Shown: positions 19,823 through 31,688 of the stretch, piece by piece
How the letters are laid out: the number at the start of each line of letters is the position of its first letter
Position numbering within the stretch: position 1 is the stretch's first letter
From: Taudactylus pleione
Lineage: Eukaryota > Chordata > Amphibia > Anura > Myobatrachidae
Direction: 5' to 3'
DNA: 64,000 nucleotides
NCBI GenBank assembly: GCA_031769625.1
Contig: JAUIMM010000121.1
Coordinates: 10,559,501 to 10,623,500, forward strand
Notes under the pieces: generated by a model
Seen by the model: the letters and a program-made list of their open reading frames with translations, nothing else
Told to the model about the DNA's origin: nothing
Databases searched by the model: none
Made by a program: the position numbers and the translations under genes

Positions 19823-21230
19823 AGGTGAGCTGGGAGCTGTGCTGTGAGGTGGAAAGGCAGATGAGCTGGGAGCTGTGTTGGGAGGTGAGAGGGCAGGTGA
19901 GCTGAGAGCTGTGATGTGAGCTGGGAGGGCAGGTGAGCTGGGAGCTGTGGTGGGAGGTCAGGTGAGCTGGGAGCTGTGGTGGGAGGTCAGGTGAACTGTG
20001 AGGTGGGATGGCAGGTGAGCTGAGAGCTGTGCTGTGAGGTGGGAGGGCAGGGGACCTTGGAGGTCAGGTGAGCTGTGAGGTGGGATGGCAGGTGAGCTGA
20101 GAGCTGTGCTGTGAGGTGGGAGGGGAAAGTGAGCTGGGACCTGTGTTGGGAGGTGAGAGGGCAGGTGAGCTGAGAGCTGTGATGTGAGCTGGGTGGGCAG
20201 GTGAGCTGGGAGCTGTGCTGTGAGTGGGCAGGTGAGCTGTGCCATGAGGTGGGAGGGCAGGTGAGCTGGGAGCTCTACTGGGAGGGCAGGTGAGCTGGGA
20301 GCTGTGCTGTGAGGGGGCAGGTGAACTGTACCATGAGGTGGGAGGGCAGGTGAGCTGGAAGCTCTACTGGGAGGGCAGGTGAGCTGGAAGCTGTGGTGTG
20401 AGGGCAGGTGAGCTGTACTGGGAGGTGGGAGGTGTGCTGTGAGGGCAGGTGAGCTGGGAGCTGTGCTGTGAGCTGAGAGGGCAGGTGAGCTGGGAGCTGT
20501 GCTGGGAGCTGTGAGGGCAGGTGAGCTGGGAGCTGTACTGTGAGGGCAGGTGAGCTGTACTGGGAGACGGGAGGTGTGCTGTGAGGGCAGGTGAGTTGGG
20601 AGCTAGGAGGGCAGGTGAGCTGGGAGGTGTGAGGGCAGGTGAGCTGGGAGCTGTGCAGGCTGGTGAGCTGTGAGGTGTGAGGGCAGGTGAGCTGTGAGCT
20701 GTACTGGGAGGGCAAGTGAGCTGTACTGGGAGATGGGAGGTGTGCTGTGAGGTGTGCTGGGAGGGCAGGTGAGCTGGGAGCTAGGAGGGCAGGTGAGCTA
20801 GGAGCTGTGCTGGGAGGTGTGAGGGCAGGTGAGCTGGGAGCTGTGCTAGGAGGTGTGAGGGCAGGTGAGCTGGGAGGTGTGAGGGCAGGTAAGCTGTGCT
20901 GGGAGGTGTGAGGGCAGGTGAGCTGTGCTGGGAGGTGTGAGGGCAGGTGAGCTGGGAGCTGTGCTGGGAGGTATGAGGGCAGGTGAGCTGGTAGGTGAGA
21001 TGTGAGGGCTGGGAGCTGTGCTGTGAGGTGGGAGGGAAGGTGAGCTGTGCTGTTCTGTGAGGTCAGAGGGTAGGTGAGCTGGGAGCTCTGCTGGGAAATG
21101 TGAGGACAGGTGAGCTGGGAGCTGTAATGTGAGCTGGGAGGTGTGCTGGGAGGCATGAGGTCAGGTGAGCTGGGAGGTGTGAGGGCTGGGAGCTGTGCCG
21201 TGAGACGTGAGTTCAGGTGAGCTGTGATTG
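19823..21230 (+). repeat. AGCT-rich G-rich minisatellite (1.4 kb)
   Basis: Tandem units of about 25-40 bp made from 'gggcaggtgagctgggagctgtgctgtgaggtggga'. Every unit has gagct pairs and G runs on the plus strand. The long minus-strand frames (20275-21156 and 19958-20245, Pro/Ser/His-rich) follow from the repeat and are not genes. Confidence 0.92.
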
Positions 21231-21581
21231 GAGGAAGTGGGAGTATGGAAATATAAGGGCCTCAGGATTGGGCTTGCCTAAGTAAAGCCCCCCTGATATT
21301 TCCATACCCCCACTTCAAAATTTCCACTTCAACCACTGGTCTGATTAGTATAAAAAGAAGCCTTGCTGAGGTTGAGACACACCCCGTGATGAAGTGCTTG
21401 GTTGTGACAAAATGCAATGGGCGTTGCCTATCTGACGGAGGATGTGGTGATGTCACAGGTCCACTCCAGAAGTGTAACAGTGCTGAAGCAGGGAGAACCG
21501 GTCTGCCTGCTGAACTGGTTTTATGCTGGATGCTGCTATTTTTGGATGTATGTGAGCACTAATACAAGTAAATGTTAATTG

Positions 21582-21583
<2 letters not shown>
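21231..21583 (+). other. Possible decayed Penelope-like terminal repeat
   Basis: 21380-21430 reads 'ccgtgatgaagtgcttggttgtgacaaaatgc', resembling the cctgatgaag...cgaaacgcg pattern of PLE hammerhead regions with several changes. An inverted pair at about 21239-21312 ('gtatggaaatat'/'atatttccatac') gives a stem. Tentative. Confidence 0.3.
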
Positions 21584-21618
<35 letters not shown>

Positions 21619-22100
21619 GGGCATGGTTGTGCCCTTATATTAAGGCTGCATCTAAAAAAACTGATTTCTCCATAGATAATTCTGAAGGGGGCAGGGTGTT
21701 CAAGGGGCTACACCTCAAAAGCTATAGGAGGTACGGATGTGAAATTGGCAAGTCCAGACAGAACTGTCACTGGGTGCTGCATGCCAAATTTCAGGGTAAA
21801 AACTTAAAAAATGAGGATTTGGGAGTAACCTAAAGCTCCAATTGTCACTTTTTTCTGACATTCTCAATTAGGAACCTTTTTCTGCTGTAGTCTATGGGGG
21901 ATTTTTGGGAAGACAATACTCAGAGTAGGGGTGGAATTTAGACTTGGGGTTTGTTTTATTAGGTAGCTATTGTGCCAGGGTACATGCTTTTGGGGTTCAG
22001 GTAAATTAGAAAGTTACAGTTTTTAAACTATTACCTCAAAAATGCGCCATATAAAGATAGGACTGCGCAGCCGCAGTAGGAGCCTCCAGCAGGTGTAGTC
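21584..22100. other. (TA)n microsatellite and unassigned sequence
   Basis: 21584-21613 is (TA)n. The rest shows no supported feature; the short inverted pair gggca..tgccc at 21619-21635 may mark a MITE edge. Confidence 0.4.
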
Positions 22101-22519
22101 AATGTGGCTTCACTTGGGTGCACAAAGATGGCCGTCATTTGCGGGCGATAGCGGGCAATGGTAGCAGTGGCGGGGACATGGATGAGGCGGCGGCAGGGAC
22201 AAAAGCGGTGGTGGGGACATCAGCGGTGATGGGTCGCGGGTGTCGGCGGTGGGCGCGGGGTTCACAGGGCAGCGGTGGCGGGTCTCGGGTGTCGGCGGAG
22301 GGTCCAGCGGTGGTGGAGGGTCCGGCGTCAGTGAGGGGATTGGCGGCAAGCCTGGATTCGAGAGGATCCAGTCCCCACCAGCCATTCAGCCAAATATGGC
22401 AGCGGCGCCCATTTCAAAAATGGCGCCTCAGCACCATTTTTGAAATTTAAAGATGGCCACCACAAGCCAATCATGACTCGTGATGTCATTGGAGGTGGCG
22501 GCAGCTGAAGAGGACCACA
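22101..22519. other. GC-rich degenerate repeat
   Basis: 22140-22345 is a (ggcggtggc)-type low-complexity repeat. 22404-22448 is an inverted repeat around 'ccatttcaaaaatggcgcc'. No gene. Confidence 0.45.
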
Positions 22520-23290
22520 GAAGCCCTGGGGAAGTGGCAGCCACCCCCCAGGTGAAGATGCCAGAAGCCCTGGCGGGTGGGTGCCCACCAGGCGAAGATG
22601 CCGAAGCCCTGGCGGGTTGGCGCCTGCCAGGCGAAGATGCCATAAGTGCTAATGAGCGGCAGCCAAGTAAAAGAGCTAACACAGGCTGCCGCCCTCTGGG
22701 TGAAGACGTCAAAGCCCTGGCAGATGAGCGCCCGCCAAGTGAAGATGCAGAAGCCCTGGCAGGTTGGAACCACCAGGCGAAAACGCCGGAAGTCCTAGTG
22801 GAAGGCAGCCACGTAAAAGAGCTGACACAAGCTGCCGCCGACTAGTTGAAGATGCCGAAGCCCTGGTGAGTTGGTGCCCACCAGGCGAATACGCCGAAGA
22901 CCTGGCGGGTTGGCATCCGCCAGGCAAAAACGCCAGAAGTCCTAGTGGGTGGCAGCCAAGTAAAAGAGCTGACACAGGCTGCCACCCACTAGTTGAAGAT
23001 GCCAAAACCTTGGCGGGTTGGTGCCCGCCAGGCGAAGATGCTGAAGCCCTGGCGGGTTGGCCCCCACCAGGCGCAGAAGTCCTAGTGGGTGGCAGCCAAG
23101 TAAAAGAGCTGCCACAGTCTGTCGCCCACAAGGTGAATACATAGAAGCCCTGGCGGGTTGGTTGCCCATCAGGTAAAGACGTCGAAGCCCTGGCGGGTTG
23201 GTGCCCGCCAGGCGAAGTCGCCGAAGCCCTGGTGGGTAGGCGCCCGCCAGGCGAAGAGGCCTAAGCCCTGGGGTGGTGGCGACACGCAAA
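22520..23290. repeat. GC-rich minisatellite with a built-in stem
   Basis: Units of roughly 40-45 bp, 'gaagccctggcgggttggtgcccgccaggcgaagatgcc', sometimes joined with 'ggcagccaagtaaaagagctgacacaggctgcc'. Each unit can pair ggcggg with cccgcc. Open frames on both strands here are repeat artefacts. Confidence 0.88.
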
Positions 23291-23524
23291 AGAGCTTAAA
23301 GGCTGCCGCCCCCCAGGTGAAGGCCTGTAAAATAACATTTTACAATATTAAAGTGTGTTGTGTTATTTTAATATTTTTTTACAGGTGGACTACAGGTGGC
23401 AGTGGGCCCTAATGCCCAGCATGCTGGTACTTGTGGTTTTCCAAGTACCAGAATGCAGGGAGGTGTGCTGGGAACTATAGCTCACCTGCAAATATATTTA
23501 AAAAATTATTTAAAATGCACCACA

Positions 23525-24480
23525 TCACATAATCAACCTGGCACCCACTGCCCAGGGGTGCTGGGGATAGCCCCGGGCTATCAGCCTAGGTCTGGGGTGC
23601 CCTGAGGAGAAGGACCCCTTTATTGGGGGGTTCCTCAGCTCCTCAGGGATCCCCGGCCTGGACTGACTAGCAGTCAGGGTTGATGCTGCGACTGGGGGAC
23701 CTGGTGAAAGGGCTCCCCTGGCTGTGGCATCAACCTCCCGTTAGAAATAGTCCAGTGCTGGTTCTGGAGAATACAGGGGGACCCTACTCATTTTTTTCCA
23801 CTGTATTTCCAGAACCAGGACTGGACCAGGGCCCAGTGCTGGTTGCACAACTTACGGGAGAACCCTATGTCATTTGTCCCCCATATTTTGGCAACCAGGG
23901 CTGGTTCTGACTAGCCTGGTGCTGGTTGGGCTTAAATACAGGGCACCCCTATGTCATTTGTCCCATGCATTTAAGCACAACTAGGACTGGCTGCCTGTGT
24001 TTAAAAAATAAATAAATAAATGGCATGGGCCCACCCCCCAAAAAACAACCAGCACCGGGCTTTGGAGCCCCAGTACTGATTGTGCTAAATACAGGGGACA
24101 AACGACGTATGGGTCCCCCATTTTAAGCACAGCCAGCACCAGGCTTTTCAGAACCAGTCCTGGTTGCCAAAATACGGGGGACAAATGACGTAGGGGTCCT
24201 CTGTATTTTGCAACCAGCACAGGGCTCTGAGACATTCCTGGTTCTGGAAATACAGGGGGAAAGAATGCATAGGGCCCCCTGTATTTCCCAGAACCAGCAC
24301 CAGACTCCGTCTAGCGGGGGGGTGATGCCACAGCCAGGGCCCCCCAGCCGCAGCATCTCCCTGACCACTAGTCAGCCCAGGCCAATAAAGGGGTCCCCCT
24401 CCTCAGGGCACCCCAGGCCTAGGCTGATAGCCTGGGGCTATCCCTGACACCCCTGGGCAGTGGGTGCTGGGTTTATTATG
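23525..24480. mobile_element. Foldback element with ~220-bp arms
   Basis: The left arm 23525-23775 ('cataatcaacctggcaccc...') is the inverted counterpart of the right arm 24262-24480 ('...gggtgctgggtttattatg'). Between them lie degenerate ~80-bp units around 'aatacaggggaccctatgtcatttgtccc...accaggactgg'. A lone left arm is at 10030-10325. No duplication was identified. Confidence 0.75.
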
Positions 24481-24821
24481 TATAGTTAACATAGATGCGT
24501 AGATCTCATCTCACTGCTGCATTCGTCCATCTGTGACTTATTGATTTGATTTTCTTAGGTGTATACTCACTACCAGTGAGCCCTCTGTCGCCCACTGATG
24601 CCCCCTTTGCACTGCACCGCTGCCACTGCTCTGCACCACTGCTGCTGCCGCTACCCCACATGCCTACAGCCATCTCGCACTCTGCACCTCCCAAACCAAC
24701 CTCCTGTGCCCTCTTCCACCTGCACTAGTGTACCATTTTGTTGCCCTTCTCCCCTGCAGATGGCCCGGTTTGCTCATCCAAACCCTGATAGTTAATACAT
24801 TTTAAAAATGCTTTGAAATTC
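24481..24821. other. Unassigned
   Basis: Pyrimidine-rich 'ctgccactgctctgcaccactgctgctgcc' stretch at 24600-24740. No gene supported. Confidence 0.35.
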
Positions 24822-27623
24822 CATAGACAAAAAACCTTACGGTTTCATATGTCCCATTAAGGCTGCTTAGACATGATCTGAAAATTCACAAACCCTACTG
24901 ATTTTCTGCCACTCAAACTTCAAAAAGCAATGAAATTACGATCATTAAGGATGACGCCTTAATGGACGTGTTCCTTGCGCAATACAGATATGGTATGCCA
25001 TCACACCCTGTGGTTAATGGCAGATTCAGCACTCTCACAGAATGAGATTGCTGTCACTCACAAAATGGTGGAGCTGCTAATTCACAGAATTGTGTGCTCA
25101 TTGGAATACACACATGCAGTCTATGCAACTGAGGTCAAAGCAGAGAATAAAGCTGTGCAGATGGGATAAAAGTGGTGTGAATGGGGGGAGGAGACACAGC
25201 AGCATGGATAGGTGAGGCACAAAGGCGTGTAGAGGAGGGTAGGTTAAGCAGTACAGAGGGAGGTAGCCAAAGTAATGCAGATGGGTGGAAAACAGTGGTG
25301 AGGATGGGGAGAAACAGAGTGGCACAGTTTGGGGGGACAGCGACGTGGATGGGGGAAAAGAGTGGCATGGACATGGGAAGACAGAGCAGTGCAGATGGGT
25401 AAAAACAGATTGTTGTGGATAAGGGAATACAGACTAGCACAAATAGGAGAACACACAACAGTAGGGATTGGGGAAGACAGATTAGTGTGGATGGGTAGGA
25501 AGACAGAGTAGTGCGGGTGGGGAAGGAGACAGAGTTGCACAGTTGGGGGGGACAGAGTAGTGCAGATGAAGGAAGAAAGAGTGCCACAGAGGAAATGAAG
25601 ACAGCGCCGTGGCTTAGGGGAAGGCAGTGGTGCAGAAGGAAACAAAGTGGCAAGGATGCAGGGTGGTGCAGATGGAGAAAGACAGATTGGTGCGGATGAG
25701 AGACCACAGACTATCATAGTTTGGAGACCACACAGCAGTAGGGATTGGGGAAGACAGACTGGTGTGGGTGGGGAGGAAGACAGAGTAGTGTGGGTGGTGG
25801 GGGGAGACAGAGTTGCACGGTTGGGGGACCAGAGTAGTGCAGATGGAGGAAGAAAGAGTGCCACAGATGAGAGAAAGACAGCAACGTGGCTGTGGAGAAG
25901 GCACGGATGCAGGGCGGTGCAGCTGTGGAAACAGATTGGTGCTGATGAGGGAACACAGACTATCACAGTTGGGAGTCCACACAGCATTAGGGATTGGGGA
26001 ATATATAGCAGCATGGAGGCATATAGGGGAAGAAAGTGTACATGCATAGACAGAGTATGATATTTTTACAAATAAGAGAGCTGAAGGTGTATTCTAAATG
26101 AGATGAATGTATGCAGTGAGAAGGATGTGGGAAGCCAGTGAGATTGTTTTGGTGATCAAATGGGAGGATTGTGGGCACTGAGTGGGATGTGGGAGCCACA
26201 TAACTGCTCAAACCTCAGTTGCATAGACTGCATGTGTGTATTCCAATGAACACACAATTCTGTGAATTAGCAGCTCCACCATTTTGTGAGTGACAGCAAT
26301 CTCATTCTGTGAGAGTGCTGAATCTGCCGTTAACCACAGGGTGTGATAGCATACCATATCTGTATTGCGCAAGGAACATGTCCATTAAGGCGTCAGCTTT
26401 AATGATCGTAATTTCATTGCTTTTTGAAGTTTGAGTGGCAGAAAATCAATAGGTTTTGTGAATTTTCAGATCATGTCTAAGCAGCCTTAATGGGACATGG
26501 AAAACTGTAATGTTTTTTGTCTGTGGAATATATATATATATATTCACACACATACATATGGAGCTGAGGGTCTCAGGCAGCACCCACTCCAGAGAAAGCA
26601 AACATGGGGACATTTAGGCAGGCTGCAGTGTAGGGACAGAAGATATAAAGATGTATATGGAAGAGAGAGAGGGAAAGGGATCTGGGGGGAAGTCTCAGCC
26701 ACCACTCACCAGGAGGAAGCAGACACTGGGACTCCCAGACAGCCACACAACTGCTCAAACCTCAGTTGCATAGACTGGATGTGTTTATTCCAATGAGCAC
26801 ACAATTCTGTAAATTAGCAGCTCCACCATTTTGTGAGTGACAGCAATCTCATTCTGTAAGAGTACTGAATCTGTAGTTAACCACAGGGTGTGATGGCATA
26901 CCATATCTGTATTGCGCAAGGAACGCGTCCATTAAGGCGTCAGCCTTAATGATCGTAATTTCATTGCTTTTTGAAGTTTGAGTGGCAGAAAATCAATAGG
27001 TTTTGTGAATTTTCAGATCATGTCTAAGCAGCCTTAATGGGACATGGAAAACTGTAAGGTTTTTTGTCTGTGGAATATATATATATATATATATTCACAC
27101 AGATACATATGGAGCTGAGGGTCTCAGGCAGCACCCACTCCAGAGAAAGCAGACATGGGGACATATAGGCAGGCTGCAGTGTAGGGACAGAAGATATAAA
27201 GATGTATATGGAAGAGAGAGAGGGAAAGGGATCTGGGGGGAAGTCTCAGCCACCACTCAGCAGGAGGAGGCAGACACTGGGACTCCCAGACAGCCACACA
27301 ACTGCTCAAACCTCAGTTGCATAGACTGCATGTGTGTATTCCAATGAGCACACAATTCTGTAAATTAGCAGCTCCACCATTTTGTGAGTGACAGCAATCT
27401 CATTCTGTGAGAGTGCTGAATCTGCAGTTAACCACAGGGTGTGATGGCATACCATATCTGTATTGCGCAAGGAACACCTCCATTAAGGCGTCAGCCTTAA
27501 TGATCGTAATTTCATAGCTTTTTGAAGATTGAGTGGCAGAAAATCAATAGGTTTTGTGAATTTTCAGATCATGTCTAAGCAGCCTTAACGGGACATATGA
27601 AACCGTAAGGTTTTTTGTCTATG

Positions 27624-27630
<7 letters not shown>
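24822..27630. mobile_element. Long-TIR element with three tandem right ends
   Basis: The left TIR 24822-25135 is inverted relative to three right-end copies at 26217-26530, 26760-27075 and 27305-27630. The outermost copy matches the left end best ('catatgaaaccgtaaggttttttgtctatgg' versus 'ccatagacaaaaaaccttacggtttcatatg'). The two inner right ends each carry an extra ~230-bp tail ('gagctgagggtctcaggcagc...'), giving a direct-repeat unit of about 543 bp. The interior 25150-26050 is a minisatellite. No coding capacity. Confidence 0.82.
25150..26050 (+). repeat. Purine-rich minisatellite inside the long-TIR element
   Basis: Degenerate units around 'gatgggggaagacagagtagtgcagatgg' and 'ggaacacagactatcacagttggg'. 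A higher-order repeat is visible: 25400-25640 and 25690-25960 run in parallel. The long minus-strand frames (25244-26047 and 25135-25707) are artefacts. Confidence 0.85.
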
Positions 27631-27665
<35 letters not shown>

Positions 27666-28029
27666 TACATCTGAACACTTACTTGGCTGTTTCTGATCCT
27701 GTTATATAACTGATTACAGTAAATGTTCGTCGAGTTATAAGAGCAGCTGCTTTTGCTTATTTTTATCACCAAAGTGTACATAAAAGATCATCCTGCTAAT
27801 TTGAGCACCTCTAAATGTGATCCTATAAACAGCTCTTCAGGAAACAGATCCATCTGCTACAACAGGGAACGGAAATCGTCTGATTAAGATAGCTGATTTA
27901 TGAGTATTACAAGTGAGAGATGGCTCATCCATTTCATCACCTTTTAGCTTTATGAAGGTCGTCAGCCTCACTGGTTGAATTTCCAATATATTGCTGGAGT
28001 GTTAATATGGGCTTATGTGATGTATCTAT

Positions 28030-28069
<40 letters not shown>

Positions 28070-28079
28070 ATCTATCTAT
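27631..28079. repeat. (TA)n and (TATC)n microsatellites with unassigned sequence
   Basis: (TA)n at 27628-27658 and (TATC)n at about 28027-28078. Between them no feature is recognised. Confidence 0.7.
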
Positions 28080-28320
28080 GGGCAAAATTTACTAAGTGGC
28101 AAGTTCTAAACCTAGGCGGTTTGGTGGCGGTTTGATGGTGGGTTCTAAACCTCGTGGACGGCGGTTTTTGTGGCGGTTAGCGGAACATCGCTGGCCACCA
28201 TTCGGCATTTCCAACTGGCGGATCGTCCTTTCCGATCCAATTGCAGGATTGCGCAATCCGCCTTCAGATGTATGGGGGCCTTTACACAAGTTCTTTGGCT
28301 GATTAGAGCCAGGTGAAATG
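28080..28320. mobile_element. MITE fragment
   Basis: Begins 'gggcaaaatttactaa', a common MITE terminus style, with internal short inverted repeats ('ggcggtttggtggcgg', 'ggattgcgcaatcc'). The right end is not evident. Confidence 0.4.
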
Positions 28321-28756
28321 CAGACTAGAAGTCAGCCAGCTACAGGTATGACTGCAGAACACAATGCTATGTATTTCAGTGTCCAATTCAGAACATACAG
28401 TAGGGGCTAGCCCGTTTGAAGCTAGCCCTTTTAACGTGTCAGGCCACAATATGTATGCACTATTGATTGTACCCCAGTGACTGGGAGCAGGCTGTCAGAG
28501 GACTCTAACACACTATAGTATGCTCCAACAAGTTCTACTAGACCTTCATAGATACCCACACCCCTGGATATTTGATGGGGTGGGCTATTAGTGAGGCTAA
28601 TGGTGAGTCGTATGTTCTCATTTAGAAGACTATCTTCTAGAGACCTACCATGATTAAAATCGACATTGACCTTCCAGAGCCTCACTGACAGAAGAATCCA
28701 AGAGGTAGGTAAACTTCAGATGAGGTATGAGAAGAAGGACGTGAAAAATTGTCTGC
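28321..28756. other. Unassigned
   Basis: A small hairpin 'gggctagcccgtttgaagctagccc' lies at 28405-28429. Nothing else is supported. Confidence 0.3.
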
Positions 28757-31590
28757 CTTATTATTATTATCCTTTATTTATATGGTGCCACAAGTGTTCC
28801 GCAGAGCCTTACAAAGTACATAAACAAATAATTTGACAACTGACACTTACAGTAAAAAATAGGACAAGGACATGGATAATATACATTGGTGCATAAGTGA
28901 CCATAACACTTAGATATGCAACAGAGCGTAAGCAACCAAGTGTTAGGTGTACTGGTGGGGGGTAAGAAGTAGGTGAAAAAAGTAAAGTAAGGAGAAGCAC
29001 AAGAGGATAGAGGCCCTGCTCGTAAGAGCTTACATTCTAAAGGGGAGGGGCAGACAAACAGGTGTGACACAGATGGGGTAAACGGAGGAAGGAGCATGTT
29101 GCAGCAAGTTAGGATGGGAGCTGGAAGGCTTTGATGAAGTAGTGGGTCTTGAGAGCCCGTTTGAAGGATTGTAAAGAGGAGGAGAGTCTGATAGGGAGAG
29201 GGAGAGAGTTCCAAAGGTCGGGAGCAGCACGGGAAAAATCTTGGAGGCGGGAGTGGGAGGAAGTAATCAGTTGGCGTGAGAGGCGGTGTGCATTGGTTGA
29301 GCGAAGGAGGCGGCCAGGAGAGTGGAGGGAGATGAGGTCACCGATGTAAATGGGAGAGGAATGGGTGAGGGCTTTGTAAGCAAGTGTGAGAACCTTGAAT
29401 TGGGTTCCAAAAAGGGAAGGGGAGCCAGTGGAGGGCTTGTAGGAGAGGGGAGGCAGATGTAGAATGTTTGGAGAGGAAGATGAGTCAAGCAGCAGCATTG
29501 AGGACAGACTGGAGAGGAGAGAGATGGGAGTTGGGGAGGCCAGATAGGAGAAGGTTACAGTAGTCCAATCTTCATACACACAAGTGAGTGTATGAGGGTT
29601 TTGGTGGCATCCTGGGTGAGAAAGAGTCTAATCTTGGAAATATTTTTGAGATGGAAGCGACAGGACTGTGAGAGGCTCTGGATATGTGGTTTGTAGGAGA
29701 GGGAGGAGTCCAGGATAACTCCAAGACAGTGCACTTTGGGGCTAGAAGAGATAGTTGTGCCATCAATTGTTAAAGAAATAGTGGGAAGTGAGGTTATGTT
29801 GGAGGGTAGAAAAATTATCAGCTCAGTCTTAGACATATTAAGTTTAAGAAATCGCTGGGCCATCCAGGAAGAAATAGCAGAGAGACAGTTGGAGATGCGA
29901 GTGAGGAGAGAGGGAGAGAGGTCAGGGGAGGAAAGGTAGATCTGAGTATCATTAGCATAGAGATGATAATGGAGGTCAAAAGAGCTGATGAGTTCACCTA
30001 GAGAGGACGTATAGAGGGAGAATAGTAGAGGTCCATGAACGGAACCTTGGGGAACACCTACTGTAAGAGGCTGTGGTGGGGAAGAGGAGTCATGAGAAGA
30101 GAAAGAGAAGGACCGGTCTGAGAGGTAGGACGACAGCCAGGAGAGAGCAGTGTCATGTAAACCAAGGGAGTGAAGGATTTGCAGCAGAAGAGGGTGGTCA
30201 ACAGTGTCAAAGGCAGCAGAGAGGTCAAGGAGAATAAGCAGGGAATAGTGGCCCTTGGATTTGGCAGCAAGGAGGTCATTGCTGACTTTTGTGAGGGCAG
30301 TTTCAGTGGAGTGGAGAGAACGGAAGCCAGACTGAAAAGGATCAAGGAGGGAGTGGGAGGAAAGAAAGGGGGTAAGGTGTTTGTAAACAACACGCTCAAG
30401 GAGCTTGGAGGCAAAAGGAAGGAGAGAGATGGGAAGGTAGTTGGGGAGAGTGTTGGGATCAAGGGTAGGTTTTTTAAGAATGGGGGAGACTATCACATGT
30501 TTGAATGCAGAAGGGACAGTGCCAGATGAGAGGGAGAGATTGAGGAGGTGGGCAAGATGGGAACAGGCACAAGGAGAGAGGTAGCGGAGGAGATGTGAAG
30601 GGATAGGGTAAAGGGGGGGAGGTAGAAAGGGGGGAGGACCGGATGAGAGCCATGACTTCTTCTCCAGATACAGGGGAGAAGGCTGTCAGAGTCGGTGAAA
30701 TGGATGGAGATGGATGATCAGGGAAAGAAGGAGGTGTAGAGCAGGGGGGTTGGTGGGATGTGATGTCCTGATGTATGGAATCGATTTTGGATGTAAAGTA
30801 GGTAGCAAAGTCAATTGCAGTGAGTGAGGAGGGGAGGCGGGGAGGGGGTAGACAGAAGAGGGAGTTGAAGGTGGTGAAGAGACGCTGGGGATTTGAGGAC
30901 TGGGAGGAAATGAGGTTCTTGAAATAGGACTGTTTAGATAGGGAAAGGGCAACACTGTAGGATGAGAGCATAAATTTGAAGTGGAGAAAATCTGCCTTAG
31001 AGCGTGATCTTCTCCACTGTCGCTTGGCAGTTCTTGAACACTTTTGCAGATATCTGGTGCATTTGGAATGCCAGGGTTGTAGTGTGGATCTGCGAGGGTG
31101 AGTAGTGATTGCCGGTGCAACAGAGTCCAGAGCAGAAGTAAGGGAGGCATTGTATAGGGAAGCAGCTTGTTCAGGGCAGGAGAGAGAGAGGATAGGGGAG
31201 AGAAGCGAGTCAAGCAGGGAAGATAAAGAAACGGCATTGATAGCCTCAATGTTACGCTTAGTTATGGTGGCCTTCGGAGGTAGAGGAGAGGAGGGAGAGA
31301 CAATTAGGTTAAAAGAGAGAAGGTGATGATCAGAGAGGGGGAATGGGGAGTTGGAATAATTAGAAATATTACAGCGGTGAGTGAAGACTAAATCAAGTGA
31401 GTGCCCACTCACATGTGAGGGTGAGGAGGTCCATTGTGAGAGACCAAATGAAGATGTGAGGGTAAGGAGTTTGTAAAGCAGCTGTCCCTGCCCGGAGCAA
31501 TGCTGAATTGCACCCATGATAAATATCCCTGCCAGTAGGTCCGGGTAGTCAGAGCAGATACGTTCTGCACAGAAAGGATCTCTTCTTCAA
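28757..31590 (-). mobile_element. L2-type LINE, 5'-truncated
   Basis: The 3' end is at 28757 (the sense strand ends in a TAA-type simple repeat) and the 5' truncation is near 31590, within the endonuclease domain. The 3' UTR (28757-29100) is repeated in plus orientation at 34708-35022. Confidence 0.85.
29110..31517 (-). pseudogene. L2-type ORF2: endonuclease end, reverse transcriptase, C-terminal domain
   Basis: In minus orientation the order is: APE endonuclease tail (SFGLSQWTSSPSHVSGHSLDLVFT, then PLSDHHLLSF, with the terminal Asp-His pair), a linker (RYLQKCSRTAKRQWRRSRS), then RT in another frame ([63 protein letters not shown] and YANDTQIY), then a C-terminal region after another shift (KVLTLAYKALTHSSP, APDLWNSLPLPIR). 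The protein nicks DNA and reverse-transcribes the LINE RNA. The catalytic Y-A-D-D box is YAND here, so one metal-binding Asp is lost. Frameshifts near 30490 and 29570 confirm it is dead. Confidence 0.88.
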
Positions 31591-31688
31591 AAGTGGGGCA
31601 CACGGGTCGCATTTAATGCAACCTTGTAGGCTGAAACAGTTCTGGCTGTGGTCGCATCACATGCAACCATGCCAGTTAAGTGATTGAA
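31591..31688. other. Unassigned
   Basis: Short stretch with an imperfect inverted pair 'cgcatttaatgcaacc'/'gcatcacatgcaacc'. No gene. Confidence 0.3.

Noticed and set aside
20275..21156. 293-codon minus-strand open frame rich in Pro/Ser/His
   Set aside because: It lies wholly inside the AGCT-rich minisatellite; frame openness follows from the unit composition and other frames are open too.
19823..21230. Genuine immunoglobulin switch region
   Set aside because: Composition is similar, but no immunoglobulin constant-region exon or intronic promoter is visible; kept only as a compositional observation.
22428..23144. Several overlapping frames of 90-140 codons on both strands
   Set aside because: All lie in the 40-45-bp GC-rich minisatellite.
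25135..26047. Long minus-strand frames (190 and 267 codons)
   Set aside because: Products of the purine-rich minisatellite; no domain and no start context.
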